DNA of 64,000 nucleotides from Cycas panzhihuaensis (lineage: Eukaryota > Cycadophyta): assembly GCA_023213395.1 (NCBI GenBank), contig CM041465.1, forward strand, positions 166,663,741 to 166,727,740. The letters are read 5' to 3'. The translations under genes and the position numbers were made by a program. Under the pieces are notes generated by a model. It was not told the origin of the DNA, made no database searches, and saw only the letters and a list, made by a program, of their open reading frames with translations. Every line of letters begins with the position of its first letter. The first letter of the stretch is position 1. This document shows positions 19,947-31,600 of this stretch, piece after piece.

Positions 19947-20873
19947 GGCATGGCATAAGCTGAGGGCTTCTAATAATGAAAAAGCATAGTAGATTATTGG
20001 CTACATCATTGATGATCAATGGTGGGAAAAGGTGAGTATATACTCCGATATTGAGTCCATTGTGGATATGATTCAAAGAGCTAACATAGATCGCCCTTCC
20101 ATGGGAGAAGTGTATGAAGGCATGGCTGGCATGATAGAAAAGATAGAAGATATCATTGTGAAAGAGAAGAATGACAAATCTTTCTTTCCAAAGATTCGTA
20201 CCATCATTGGTGATAGGTGGGACAAATTTAATATGCCTTTGCATACTTTAACATATGTATTGCCTCCCAAATACTATGATAATGCTTTGATTATGGAAAG
20301 TGGTGGTAGGAGGAAGGCACCCAAAAAAGATAAAGAGGTTATCGTGGGATACAAGGCTGCATTCAACAAAATTTCTTTAGATGAGGAACAAGCCCTTATT
20401 GGGCAATTTGTTAGTGAGAAGGATTCCTTTGGAGATCCACAAGCATTGAAGGACAAAGCAAAGATGGATCCTATTGAGTGGTGGGGTTATGGATTAAAAG
20501 CTAAAGAATTCTATTCCCTTGCCATATATATCCTTTCACAAGTGGCAAGCTCTTTGATAACTGAAAAGAATTGGAGCACCTATGGATTCATTGATTCGGT
20601 GAAAAGAAACAAGTTGGGATTGAAGAAGGTCAAAGATCTAGTTTATGCACACACAGATCTTTGCCTTCTGTCATGGGCAAAGAAAGAGTACATTAAAGGG
20701 CCTTCATATTTGTAGGATTTGAATCTTGAAGAGGGGTAGTTGGGTCTCCAAGACTTGGCTTTTAATAATTTGTTCTTGGATCCACTAGTTTTGCCACTAG
20801 AAGATTTCAAAGGTTTCCATGATAATGATCCTCTTCCTTTTGCTTCTGCTTCTTATGATGCATTATTGGTTTA

Positions 20874-20890
<17 letters not shown>
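19947..20890 (+). pseudogene. hAT-type transposase, 3' part
   Basis: This continues the gene cut by Gypsy-1. The first codons give HKLRASNNEKA, then two stops, then an open frame to 20712. Landmarks are DQWWEKVSIY, DRPSMGEVYEGMAGMIEKI, LTYVLPPKYY, KMDPIEWWGYG and the dimerisation-domain signature KNWSTYGFIDSVKRNKL with LVYAHTDLCLLS. Stops at 20713 and 20737 precede a short acidic tail. Open length (227 codons) and clear homology make this the best-kept piece of the transposase. Confidence 0.88.
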
Positions 20891-20918
<28 letters not shown>

Positions 20919-20926
20919 TATAGATA
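20876..20926. repeat. TA microsatellite
   Basis: About 20 TA repeats are followed by GATATAGATATGG. It lies just after the hAT frame and is prone to length change. Confidence 0.95.
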
Positions 20927-21735
20927 TGGTGTTGTCACCATTGTAGAGTTTAATTAGTGAATGATGATGCTGTTCTAACTTTTAAGTGTGGTGTAAGAAT
21001 ATTTTGTGATGTATGAATGTTGAGTAATGAATATCTTTCTAACCTGATAATTGGTATCGCCTCCTCACCCAACTCTATCAATAGGCCCCTTCTTTATTTG
21101 TAAGAGACCGAATGTTTTTTACAGATTGGAGTGAATGATAGGGTAGATATCAAGACAGAAGCGATAGATGCATGGCCACTAGTTGGGCCAAGCCACTATT
21201 CTAAGATGGGTTTCTATCAGATCATAGATTGGATCCATACTATGCATTACTATTCTATTGGATTAAGGTGGTTGGCACTATCAGTAATCTTTATGAATGA
21301 TGATGTTTTAATTTTTAATTGTAGTGTATGAACATTGTGGGATGTATGGATGTTAAGTAATGAATATTGAGTCTTTATTTCAAATTTGTTGCAATTTGTT
21401 TCATCTATATTTTTATAATTTTGTATATATATTTATTGAAAACCCTAACTCGCTTTATCCTACTTGCTATATCCTTAAACTTTAGATTTTCAGAATTGCC
21501 ATACTTGTATCTGCTCCAACGTATTTCATTACTTTGTCAATTGTTAAAAATGCAGATGAGGGAAACAATTTACCTTAAAGCCATTTGTGTTATTATTTTG
21601 ATGATTTTTTGCCAATGATGCTTTCTCTTCTTTCCTCTTCAAAGCTTTTATCTAGTGGCCCTTTACATCATTCATTCTCTTCGATTCTATTTGTCCCAAG
21701 CATTTAATGACATTTGTTTCTTTCTTTTGTTCTAG
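20927..21735. other. Non-coding; possible intron upstream of the exon candidates
   Basis: No domain is seen. The last 60 bases are pyrimidine-rich and end TTTTGTTCTAG, a good 3' splice site for the exon starting at 21736. Earlier exons could lie here, but I cannot identify them. Confidence 0.4.
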
Positions 21736-21885
21736 ACTCCTAGGCCTTCAACTTTCAATGGAGATGGGAATGCACTAGTGAAAACACAGGGAGAAAGTGC
21801 AAAGGAAAACACTGAGCTTTTGATAGAGAAGAACATGCAGGAGGATTACGACGCTCAGAATGTAGTATTGACTGTTAGCCTTTAT
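21736..21885 (+). CDS. Candidate exon, first copy of a 50-residue repeat
   Basis: This is 150 nt (50 codons, phase 0) between acceptor TTGTTCTAG and donor TTTAT/GTATTT. The product is acidic and Lys/Glu-rich and includes TPRPSTFN, ALVKTQGESAKENTEL and DYDAQNVV. The next exon repeats the same pattern, and the intron before each exon is also alike, so a unit of about 221 bp was duplicated. I do not recognise a protein family. It could instead be a decayed gene. Confidence 0.45.
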
Positions 21886-21956
21886 GTATTTGTTCTCTTT
21901 GAGTCTCTTTGTCCCAAGCTTCTAATGGCATTTTTGTCTTCCTCTGTTTGTTCCAG

Positions 21957-22193
21957 GTTCCCAGGCCTACCTCTTTTAATGAAGAGGAAAACACACTAGT
22001 GAAAAAGCAAAAGGAAAATGTGGAGGAAAACACTGAATTTTCAGCGGAGAAGGAAATACAAGTGGATTACAAGTCTCACAATGTAGTCTCGACCAACCGT
22101 CAGGTTTTAGATTCAACTGCAGAACTGTCAATGGAGAAGAAAATGCATGAGAATTACAATATTGAGAATGCAGTTGCGTCTCTTAGCCTTCAG
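21957..22193 (+). CDS. Candidate exon, second and third repeat copies fused
   Basis: Acceptor TTTGTTCCAG is followed by 237 nt (79 codons, phase 0) ending at CTTCAG/GTTTCAG. It holds a second module (VPRPTSFNEEENTLVKKQ ... EENTEFSAEKE ... DYKSHNVV) and a shorter third one (STAELSMEKKMHENYN ... ENAVASLSLQ). The junction between them reads CAGGTTTTAG, which looks like a donor and an acceptor collapsed together, as if an intron had been lost. The 71-nt intron before it is near the minimum for plants. Confidence 0.45.
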
Positions 22194-22947
22194 GTTTCAG
22201 TTTACCATAAAACTTTGTTGATATGCTTGCATGCATATATTTTTTTCCTTTATTTTCTCAAAGATTTATAAACAAGTCTATGGATTTAGTTCTTTTTATT
22301 TTTTTCTTTTATTTAGGGTTTCAACCGAGATAGAGGTTGCGACATGTCCTTTTGAGATTTCCTTCATGCATAATTAATTCTTTTTGATTGGCAACTAAAT
22401 CTCTCATCATTTAATGAGTGTTCAGTTTTCCCTAGGCTGAAAAACAATTTTTTGCTTTGGGGTTAATATTGGTACTGTGTGTATAGTTAATACAAGAAAC
22501 TATGTTTAGTGAATGTCCTCCTCCTACAGAGGATTGCATTCAATAAGAAACCATATTTAGTGAAAGTGTTGAATTGTTAACTCCTATAGAGGACTATTCA
22601 AGTTTTGGACAAAAATCTTAAACGAGGGTTGTGAATCGCACTATTTCTTTTAGAATCTTATCACACGGCAGGAAATGTGCGTTGACACATGTTATTACTG
22701 AGCACTCAATGTGAAGGGCATTGGATGATATTTGGCGATTGAAGAATGCGGATTGAGTGTTATTGTAGCAGTCCTCCTTACATTGTGATAGAAGGAACTT
22801 AATTGAAATATCCAACCTATCAACATACTTAGCCCTTAAATTATTGAAGCAGTCATTAACAAAGGTTAAATTAAAAGCTTTCAAAAATTTGTGGCAAAAA
22901 TTGCACCAAAAGAACCCTTGTCCTAAGTGATCCATTACTGCTTTCTC
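22194..22947. other. Non-coding, probable intron
   Basis: It is T-rich with no domain. AAACTATGTTTAGTGAA and a close variant recur near 22500 and 22550, another small local duplication. Confidence 0.4.
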
Positions 22948-23640
22948 CTTATTCTAGTTAACTGGACCACGATAACCCCCTTGTAAATTCCCAACTTAAG
23001 CAGAAATTGTGTAGCAAACTGCACATGATAATTGCTTTGCAAATGGACCCAACTTAAATAGGTAGGGCAATCATTAACAGAGGCTATGTGAAAAGAGTGA
23101 CTTTCAAAATTTTGTAGGAAAAACTGTGGTAAATGAACCTTAATACAATACCACTTTATCCTTATTGTGGTAAATTGGACCATGATAATACCCTTGTAAA
23201 TGGACCCAACTTGTATTGTTTCTCTAGGGAAGACTTTGTGGACAGATTCAATGCTTCAGGAAATAAAATTGCCCTTGCAGTGTACCATAGGCATTGCACA
23301 CATAACGATAATGGCCTCTTCGGAGAACTTATTTAAGTAGTCACTTGTGCAATTATCATTCCTCGCAATCATCTATCATATTTGTCAGGAAATTGTGCTA
23401 AATGAACATTGATTCAATACTACCGTCTTCTTATTGTAGTAAATTGGGTCATGATAAGCCCATTGTAAATGAACCTAATTTGCTTGCTCCTTTAAGGAGT
23501 TTATTAACAGATACAATGGCTTGGGAAGTAAAATTTCCCTTGCAATGTACCATAGGCATTCTGTACATGACTACCATGGCTTCTTCTAAGAACTTATTTA
23601 AGCAGTGATTTGTGCAATTCTCAAATTTCTTTCTTGCATA
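22948..23640. repeat. Three diverged tandem units, 211 and 272 bp apart
   Basis: Related stretches start near 22948, 23159 and 23431. Each has a CTTATT...GT..TAA.TGG...C..GATAA..CC core followed by TTGTAAAT. In two units the minus strand reads EEA...M...MPMVHCKGNF, so a former coding repeat is possible; stops prevent a real open frame. I cannot name a family. Confidence 0.6.
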
Positions 23641-23790
23641 TCCCCCCATGGGAATCCTCTATAAAATGATAATCATTGCCATCACTTGTGCAACTACAAA
23701 TGCCCCCTTTAATACCTTCTTAGGATCTGGTATTTTCTTGCCAGTGTTAACAACCCCTTTAACTTCTTTTTGGAGGAACTCTTATGAGGA

Positions 23791-23840
23791 GAAAGAATGC
23801 CATTTAGAATATCCAGAAAGAATGCCATTTAGAATATCCA
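23791..23840. repeat. 25-bp tandem duplication
   Basis: GAAAGAATGCCATTTAGAAT plus five bases occurs twice in a row without visible change. Confidence 0.9.
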
Positions 23841-23880
23841 TTTACATGGGACAAGTGTTGGTGAACTCCTTTTGATTTTT

Positions 23881-24350
23881 TCCTTTCCCCTGAAGTTGCC
23901 GGAAGGGTGGGGTTTGATCTTTGACATTTTTCTTAGGGATTGGTTTATTAAGAGATATTCAGGCATAGCACATATCCAAGTGAGATCATTATTTATCATA
24001 TATAAATTCAATAGAAACAAATTATATGTCCATCTCCATGACCAAAGAAGCTCAACGAGACAGATGAAAAGCTGCACATGGCAGTATCTCCAAAAGCTTA
24101 CGTGGGATGAGTGTTGGCCAATCCCTTTGATTTCCCCTCTGAAGCTGCTCTATGGGGGAATTTGATCTTCAATATTGTTCTTTTAGGATTGGTCTATTGA
24201 GAGGAATTCAATCGTAGCACACAGCCAAGCTAGATCATTATTTATCATATATAAATTCACAAGAAACAAATAATCTTTTGTCCACATAATGACCAAAAGG
24301 GTTCAACAAGACTGGTAAAAAAACAGCACATGGCAGGTATATCCAAAACG
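23881..24350. repeat. Tandem duplication of about 248 bp
   Basis: The units begin near 23881 and 24130. Both contain GATCATTATTTATCATATAT followed by AAATTCA, and an AGCACATGGCAG or GCACATGGCAG block near the end. Divergence is moderate. No coding sequence is seen. Confidence 0.75.
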
Positions 24351-24617
24351 AGTGTGTAAAGCATCTCCAATAAAAGCTTAACTAGGTGCAAGATAAAATA
24401 AAAATTAGCTTATGATATCATAGTGAAAAGGCTAGACAATGTAGATTGTATATCCAGATTAATAAGAATAGTCAAAAGCGTGTTCACATCTTAATATTTT
24501 ATGGTAAGTATTCACTAGCAGTTTTATTCAATTATAGGCCTTAATTATGGAATAGGCAGGAATGGGAAAAAGGAGTTACATGTCAGTTATTGAGTTTAAA
24601 TATCTTTTTGATTGCAG

Positions 24618-24672
24618 ACAAAGAATGGACATACATGTGAGGAGAAAAAATTGCACGTTGTTTTTGTATTAG
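24618..24672 (+). CDS. Candidate short exon
   Basis: This is 55 nt between TTTTGATTGCAG and a perfect AG/GTAAGC donor, encoding TKNGHTCEEKKLHVVFVL in phase 0. It lies on the same strand as the repeat exons, 2.4 kb further on, so it could belong to the same gene with the duplicated stretches as an intron. No family is recognised. Confidence 0.35.
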
Positions 24673-26684
24673 GTAAGCATTGTTGTACTCCATATTTGTG
24701 TTGTATGGATTCTGTTTTGGTTTCTTTGATGACATGGATGCCTAGTATTCCTTTATCTGCGTCTGATTCGACAATTGTTTTTCAATCTGAGTTATGGAGA
24801 TTTCTTCTTGTTTTTGTTAAATAGTTCTGCACATGCTACTGACTTCAGGATTTTATAGGTTTTAGCTGATGGTTTATTATTTCAAAAAGCACATAACATG
24901 TAAGTTCCTATTAACCAAGTCTGCAAGCAAATGACTCTTGACTTTTACTACCTTATGCTGCATAGAATGTGGCTATCCTATAAATTTGCATTAAGTGCTA
25001 GGTAAAGCCATGGTCCTCATTATTAGGCTGCTGTTTTATTTAGTTACAGCAAAGTCTGTTACAAGAACCCCCTTAACATGTTTTGTCCCTTGACATGCCC
25101 TTGTTTGAAATCTCAAAGCTTCTGAAAATTGGACTTAATTTCTTGTGGTGCTCTTTAATTGGAAGCTGACACTTGATCAAGTACTTTGGAAGAGTCTTGT
25201 TTCTGTCGTTTCTCCATGAAATAAAAGTTGGGCCAGAGTAATACATTTCCTCTGTCCCAAACCATGCTTCGGTCTGCTTGCTTTAGTTTGTAGTGTCTGG
25301 GGATGTTTCCTCCAAAAGCTGAACACTTTTCTTTTTTGTTTTGAAAGCTCCCATCTCACTAAATGGAAAAATTCATCTGCATTTATAACAAAGATGATAT
25401 CCATAAAACAATGTCCACTTAGTCTCACAGCAACATCAGGCTCTGCCCACGCGACCCCACAGAGCCAACCAAGCACTACCTGGTGCAGCCTGGTCAACAA
25501 GAAATCCTTCCTTCATATGAGATGAGAAAGCCAAGCCTATATGGGGCTATGTGAGGCCATAGCATGTTACCTCTAAGTCCAGCTGCAGGGTTGGCTGACA
25601 AGCAAGGCTGGCTAGAAGCTGCAGGGTTGCAGGGTTAATATTGTTGCCAACTTACAAAGCCTAGTCTTACCCTTGGCTTCTATGCACGGCCAGCCATAGG
25701 TCAGAGGCTTAAATCTTATGCCCATACAAGGACCAGACAATGCTAACTGTTTTACTTCAGCATTGGAACTTGGCCAGGTGCCCTGGTATGGCCAAGTTAC
25801 AGATGACTAACATGGCCAATAGAAAAAGCTAAGAGCTTTCATCTTATCTGGGGCATGACCAAAGAAGACTTCACAAGCTCAAATTACAGCAAAAGCAAAA
25901 TATCAGCCATGCAGGGCTGCTAACAGAGAGGCATTGGCTTTCTTATGCAATTTGTATCATTCTACAGACTTGAGAGGCAGCCCGATATGGGTGCATATTG
26001 AACCAAGAAGATGCTACATCACAGTCCTGCCACTCTGTGTGAAGTGAGAGAATACAGTCACCAAATCATCTCTGCGCAGCCCGTGGCTATACAGGGTTAA
26101 CTGAGTTTCTGCTGCGGTCAAATATACAAGAAAGAAACTATCATCTTCGCTCCACGATGCAGGTGCATTCCAAACACAAAACATACTCTCTGGCGAGAAT
26201 TCTGGCCTCTTGGGCCATAGGTTACCATATTGACATTACCATATTGAAGAAGAAAGAAGAACAGTGGCTTCATAGAAGGAGAGACAACCCGGTCCACATT
26301 GACTTCAGTCTTGAACCAAGTGATTTAAAGACTGGAAAAAATGGTTGCCCATTCATGTTGTATGTCGTCAACATTTCCATGTTGAATGTTACATTTAGGA
26401 CTGACATTGGTGCTGCAGTGAGGAGATACAGTTCACCCATGTTTCAGAGCTTCAGGTTTGTGAGTCACCCCACAAACCCCAGCTCCCAGATTTGAACTTC
26501 AAACATGCTTGGAGCAACGGGACCATGGCCTGGCAATTCTTCAAAAATCCTCCAACCCATACCACACCCTCATGACAATAATACGGATAGAACTTACTGA
26601 TCAGCAAAGCCTTTCTAGGTTGTAATCTATGAGACACAACAAGCTTCATAACACCCATAGAACTTGCTCCTAACTATTTTCTCA
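24673..26684. other. Unassigned, no clear gene
   Basis: It has higher G+C than the flanks between about 25180 and 26500, with short local repeats (GCTGCAGGGTT near 25570-25640). Open frames such as 26157-26495 (112 codons, plus) show no domain or motif that I recognise and no splice context that would support them. Confidence 0.4.
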
Positions 26685-26764
26685 GAGCTAATAAGCTCAT
26701 CATACTAGGTTGCTAATAAGCTCATCATGCCAGGTTGCTAATAAGCTCATCATGCCAGGTTGCC
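26685..26764. repeat. 25-bp tandem repeat, three copies
   Basis: The unit GCTAATAAGCTCATCATGCC plus AGGTT occurs three times; the first copy reads CATACTAGG instead of CATGCCAGG. Confidence 0.9.
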
Positions 26765-28466
26765 ACGAACTGTAGAACCCAACAGGTGTAGCAGGATAAT
26801 GCAACCCCCCAACATGATGTTCTACTTCTAGTTTTTGCAATGGGCCAGCCTATGGTACTTCACTGCAAACGTCTTAATCCTGCTATGGGGTCTTGTCCCA
26901 TAGTTGCACAAGTTTCATAAGATGCATTTTCACTCCTTAAAAATTCATGCAAAATGCATTTCTCAATTTTTTGGAACATTACAAGAATGAAATGTTGCTA
27001 ACTGCTCATAATACTGACAATAATAACTCGATAAAATATAAAAGTTGTAATATTACAATAAAATAGTAATACAAATACAATATGATAATAATAATAAAAT
27101 TGTAATACCTTATTTTGTTTTCATTACTTGAAGAACCCAAGACCTTCCATAGGAAGGGGAGGAGGAGCTTTTCGGTTCCCTCTCCTCTTCCTCCATTGCC
27201 TTCCTTTCCAGTTGGTATTCCCTCAGAGCTGCTATTTTGTCTGTGTGAGGAGGGGGTGCAAGCAATAGGGAGCATGGGAAGATGAATGGTGGGAGTGGAG
27301 GATTGCTTGGCTTTTTTCCATTTCTAAAGTGGTTAGTCTATTGGTGAGGCCAACTTCTGTTAATGTTTACCCCACAAATGGGGAGGGATGGTGCTTCTGG
27401 AAAGAGACTGTCCAACTTGTATTTATGATGTTGGGTCATAGCCTGATGGTTTCTGTGGGCATAGAATAGGGACTTTTGTGCACCCAGTTAATGGTTGGCC
27501 CTTTTATGCTTCACGAAGACTGCTGATATTTGCGTTCAAGACCATGATACAGGCATTTGCAGTTTGGTCTATGGATCTGGTTGCATGGTTTCTGCTCCGA
27601 ACTATGAATATCGAATCACCTTGTGTGTCACAGTGCAGCGTGGCTGTTTATATCGTTACCCACAAGCAGTTGTGCAAATGATGAAATCATTCGATGGCTA
27701 GAGACAAGGCTAAAAAAGGCTGGAGATCCATTATGGGGTTGAGCAATTTGCAATGGCCACACTCTGAGATGAGGATCTCTGCTAAGCACTTGGTCTTCAG
27801 CAACAGAGGGAACTCAATTCAATAGCAAGTGGCATAGTTGCAGAGAGCGGTGATGACGCCATAAATAATTTGATAAATTTTGCCTTGTTCTATATTTAGT
27901 GACAGATCTTTCTTAAGCCTTCTTTGTTGGGGAAGGAAGGCACTTTGCAAGGTGATTGAATGTATTGGGTGCCATGGTAATTTGGATTGAAAAGCTTCAT
28001 GGTCTTGAAGACCCATGTTGCTTGGATTGGGGTTGTTTTTAATACCCTGCATCGTGCTCAAATGTTTGGGATAAGTTTTATTAGGTTTTTTGTAATTTAG
28101 AGTTTATGTTTCAGCCTGGCATCCTCTGTGAAAGCTTGTGCAACTCTTATGCTAGTAGCCTGTTAGTGTGCAACCACCTCTAAAGGTGGCTCTAGCTGTT
28201 AGGGTAACCTGGAGTCTTTTTATATCTGCATCTTGATTTTGGGAGGAATGGTCTCTCATATGATGATCCTCTTTTTTTGTTTTTCCTCTCTATTGTTGCA
28301 AGCATGGTAGCCATGTTTGCAAAAAGCAAAAATTTGAAACACCAAAAAAAAAAAAATGATGTTTCACAAAGATTGAAAAAAAATCAATAAACAAATGACA
28401 AATTTTTAAATATGTATGTTCATGATTGTTAAAAAAATACAAACATTTTATATTGAAACGTAAAAC
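26765..28466. other. Unassigned, no clear gene
   Basis: It includes an AT-rich patch (27010-27110). The short plus-strand frame 27495-27701 (69 codons) has an ordinary amino-acid mix with several Cys but no family that I know, and no supporting exon structure. Confidence 0.35.
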
Positions 28467-28640
28467 TTTTTTTTTTTTTTTTGATAGGTAAAATCCTTGT
28501 AAAGTGGGGTTGACTTTTTAGTGTAAGGCGCCATGGGATAGGGGGAACTATTTTTGTTAAAATTGCCCAGGACTTACACCTAGCCCCGCCTGCTTCAGAG
28601 AAAATGACAATACATATTTTCACGCCCTCTAATTACGTGA
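28467..28640 (-). mobile_element. Poly(A)-tailed retroposon 3' end (LINE or SINE type)
   Basis: T16 at 28467-28482 is followed by GATAGGTAAAATCCTTG. On the minus strand this is a unique sequence ending in ACCTATC and a poly(A) tail, the form left by target-primed reverse transcription. I could not find the target-site duplication or a coding domain, so class and 5' end are unknown. Confidence 0.35.
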
Positions 28641-31600
28641 AGAGATATAATGGACTAGATTACATAATATTTGAGAACACAACTCTTAAAAAATTCACAC
28701 TATTACATCATGTCCGATTTGCCATAAACTCTATGAATTTTTGAGCTAAATGCCACAAAAGCTCCTTGAAATCTTGTGTCCTAAAAAACAACAAGATAGA
28801 ACGTGCCTCCATTCGAGGCATATGAGCGTCAAGAAAACACATGTTTTCAGAACAAGAGGATCTATCTTTCCATGCCACCTCATCACCAACACCTTGAGCG
28901 CATGTTTTCAGTTGGAAGTTTTACAACATGTTGCAAAACCTCCAATAAATGTCATGCTCTATGTTCAACACCACCATGCACACTTGGAACTCTGTTTATC
29001 ATGTGGCATGCCCTTGATAGTGGCGATATGCAAGTAACATAGGCCTTTGACAGTACCTTTGATGTAGCCCATTGTTCTGCACATCAATCTGAGGCACCAA
29101 TGAACCAACCACCATATGTACTCCTCAATCCCTTGCCATTGATTGAGGAAAGATCACCCAAGACATGTTCGACGATTCAATTAATGCTCTCTTGAGATGA
29201 CTTTGTATGAGCCTTGAATGCACTAGAGTCTAAAGGTTTCGACCTCAAACTAGAACTCCATCACTACCCTTGTTGAACCCCATTGATCCTCCCACCATTC
29301 TAACCAAAATAGTAGAAGCGGGAGCACCCCACACTAATAAGGCACGACTCAAGCACTTGATCTTGAAAGCTGCCCAATCATGGAGAGACTGTGCATAGTC
29401 ATTGCAGTCCATCAACTAGTTCATGACACAATATTGCTTACAATCACACCCAAAAGGGGAGTCAGTTCATTTTACCAGAACCCAATTACCACTACCACAT
29501 TGGTAAATGTACTAATCTTCCCACCAAACTTCCTCAATTCAATGTTAGCACCTCAATTCAATGTTAAGGGATGACAGAAACATCAATGCACTTTTGCCAA
29601 AATCTGCATAATATAACTTCAAAGTTAAATTGTTACCATAAATACTAAAATATGTTTTTTTACAAAATATGAGTATCTATAACTTATATATATTACATGT
29701 ATAAACATAAACCATAAAAATGAATGATACCACTATGGTTTATGTTTTAATAAAAAATAAAAAATAAAATATAAAAATAAAATCTATTGTTACAAGCGCA
29801 AAACATTAAACTTAAAATATAAAATATATATAAATATAAAACATTTATAAATAAAAGAAAAAATTCAGTATAGACATGAAAAACATATACAAACAAAAAA
29901 AAAGTTAGAATAAACATTTAAAAAACATATATAAACCAAAAAAACTAGGGTAAGGTAAGGGTGATGGATTTTTTAAAACTAACTTCGTTTAAAAAATGTT
30001 TGTCGTCTGAATTAGTGAACTAGTGCAATATGAAATTTGAAACTATCCTTATAACCCATGTTTTTGCTCAAAAATGTTTTGAAGGTAGCCATGGCAGGTG
30101 TGCTCTTGTTCGTAGACATTGAAGGTGCTGGAAAAAAGCATTGAAGAGCTTTTGATGCAAGCGTCTCGGAGTAAATATTCTCCATTGGTGGTTGGTTTCG
30201 TGGTGGCAAGAATGGGCCAATATTGTTGATTCCATGCAAATAGGGCTACTCACGTGTAGAAAAAATGTTTTTCTTCTACTTCTACGACTAAGAGTCCACT
30301 CCACACTTTGACTAAATAATTCTTCTTCTTTCAGGGTGTTTATTTTGTTTGGCATTCATTGTTTCTTTTCCATTGTAGTCAACGAGGGTCAAATCTTATA
30401 AACATGATGTCATGAATAATCGTTGTTTTAAACACTGGGTTTAAAAGAAAAAGCATTTAAAACACATTTTTTAAAAAAGTTCCCATGAATATTGCTAGTA
30501 TGGTTGCAAGTGATTCATTTCATTTAATGATAATGGAATAATCCTTTCAACATAAAATATAAAAAGAAAATTGTAAAATAACTAGATGAACCTAATTATG
30601 AGGAATTTGGTGGTAAAAGTTGGTTTTATATCATGGATCTTCATGAATTACACATAAGGTAAATTAATTCCTAACCTATTTGTGTATACCATTGTAATTT
30701 TAAGTAGTTTAATATTAGAGAAATAATATAATATAAGAGAATATAAGGCTGACTTTTGTAATAGTGAGGTGGATGTATGGGTTGTTTGTTTTTCCTTAAC
30801 ATAATATAATATAAGCCTTTTCATGGGCTTTTTCATTCTACATGACCATTGGTAAATGTGTTTTGCAGTAACTATGGTTCCTTTCCTTTTCACCTACCTT
30901 AGGACCTTTCTAAGAATGATTGCTTGGCCATTTCATGGACAAAGTGAAGTGGAGGTCTACAGATTAAGCTGCATATAAAAGACATGAGGTGATATATTTT
31001 GCAATAACCATGGTTCCTCTTCCTTCGACCTCCCGTAGGTCTTCTCTAACAATGTTCACTTAGCCACCTCATGGTTGAAGTGAAGTGAGGGTATCTGTAG
31101 ACCAAGTTGGGTACAAAGACCTTGGGGTCGCTTCACAGGTTTAGGGGGATTCATTGCTGCTAAGATCTCTCATACATCCTATAAGCTATAAACCATATTT
31201 GAGCTTACTAAAATCAAATACTAACATATGCTATCTTAAAATTGAAATGTTTGTGTTTAATGGGTCATTCTAGGTCAATTGGGGTTGTATTTAGGTTGTT
31301 TCAAGTTAATTTAGCTTCTTAGCCATTTTTGGCTATTCCATAGAGTTGTGTTAGATTATTTAAAGGATATTTTTATTATTTCATGGATATAAGTAAGAGA
31401 GTTTTTTTGGGTTTTTTCTTTGTAAGCTTTTTCAAACACCAAGCATTTGGCAATTCCATACATTGAAAATCCATTTTTTTCCTTCCTCCTATGTTTTTTC
31501 AATTTTTAGCTACTTATCTAAAGGTCATTCCAAATCTATGGGAGGCATCTTAAGTTGGGAAGTTTGCTGCTCTACTTTTGTTTTTAGGGTGAAAAATTTT

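Noticed and set aside
20876-20926. Possible origin or regulatory role of the TA run
   Set aside because: A plain TA microsatellite explains it; no other signal nearby.
22618-23183. Minus-strand frames of 105 and 82 codons, possibly PPR-like
   Set aside because: They lie in diverged tandem units, the helix pattern is weak, and the similarity between units is as strong outside as inside the frames. Kept only as a hint in a finding.
25177-25500. Minus-strand frame of 107 codons
   Set aside because: No motif or splice context; amino-acid composition is not distinctive.
26157-26495. Plus-strand frame of 112 codons as a small gene
   Set aside because: No recognisable domain, no repeat or synteny support; chance frames of this size are expected in 64 kb.
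27495-27701. Plus-strand frame of 69 codons with several Cys
   Set aside because: Looks protein-like in composition, but has no known motif and no conserved neighbours; not enough to call a gene.
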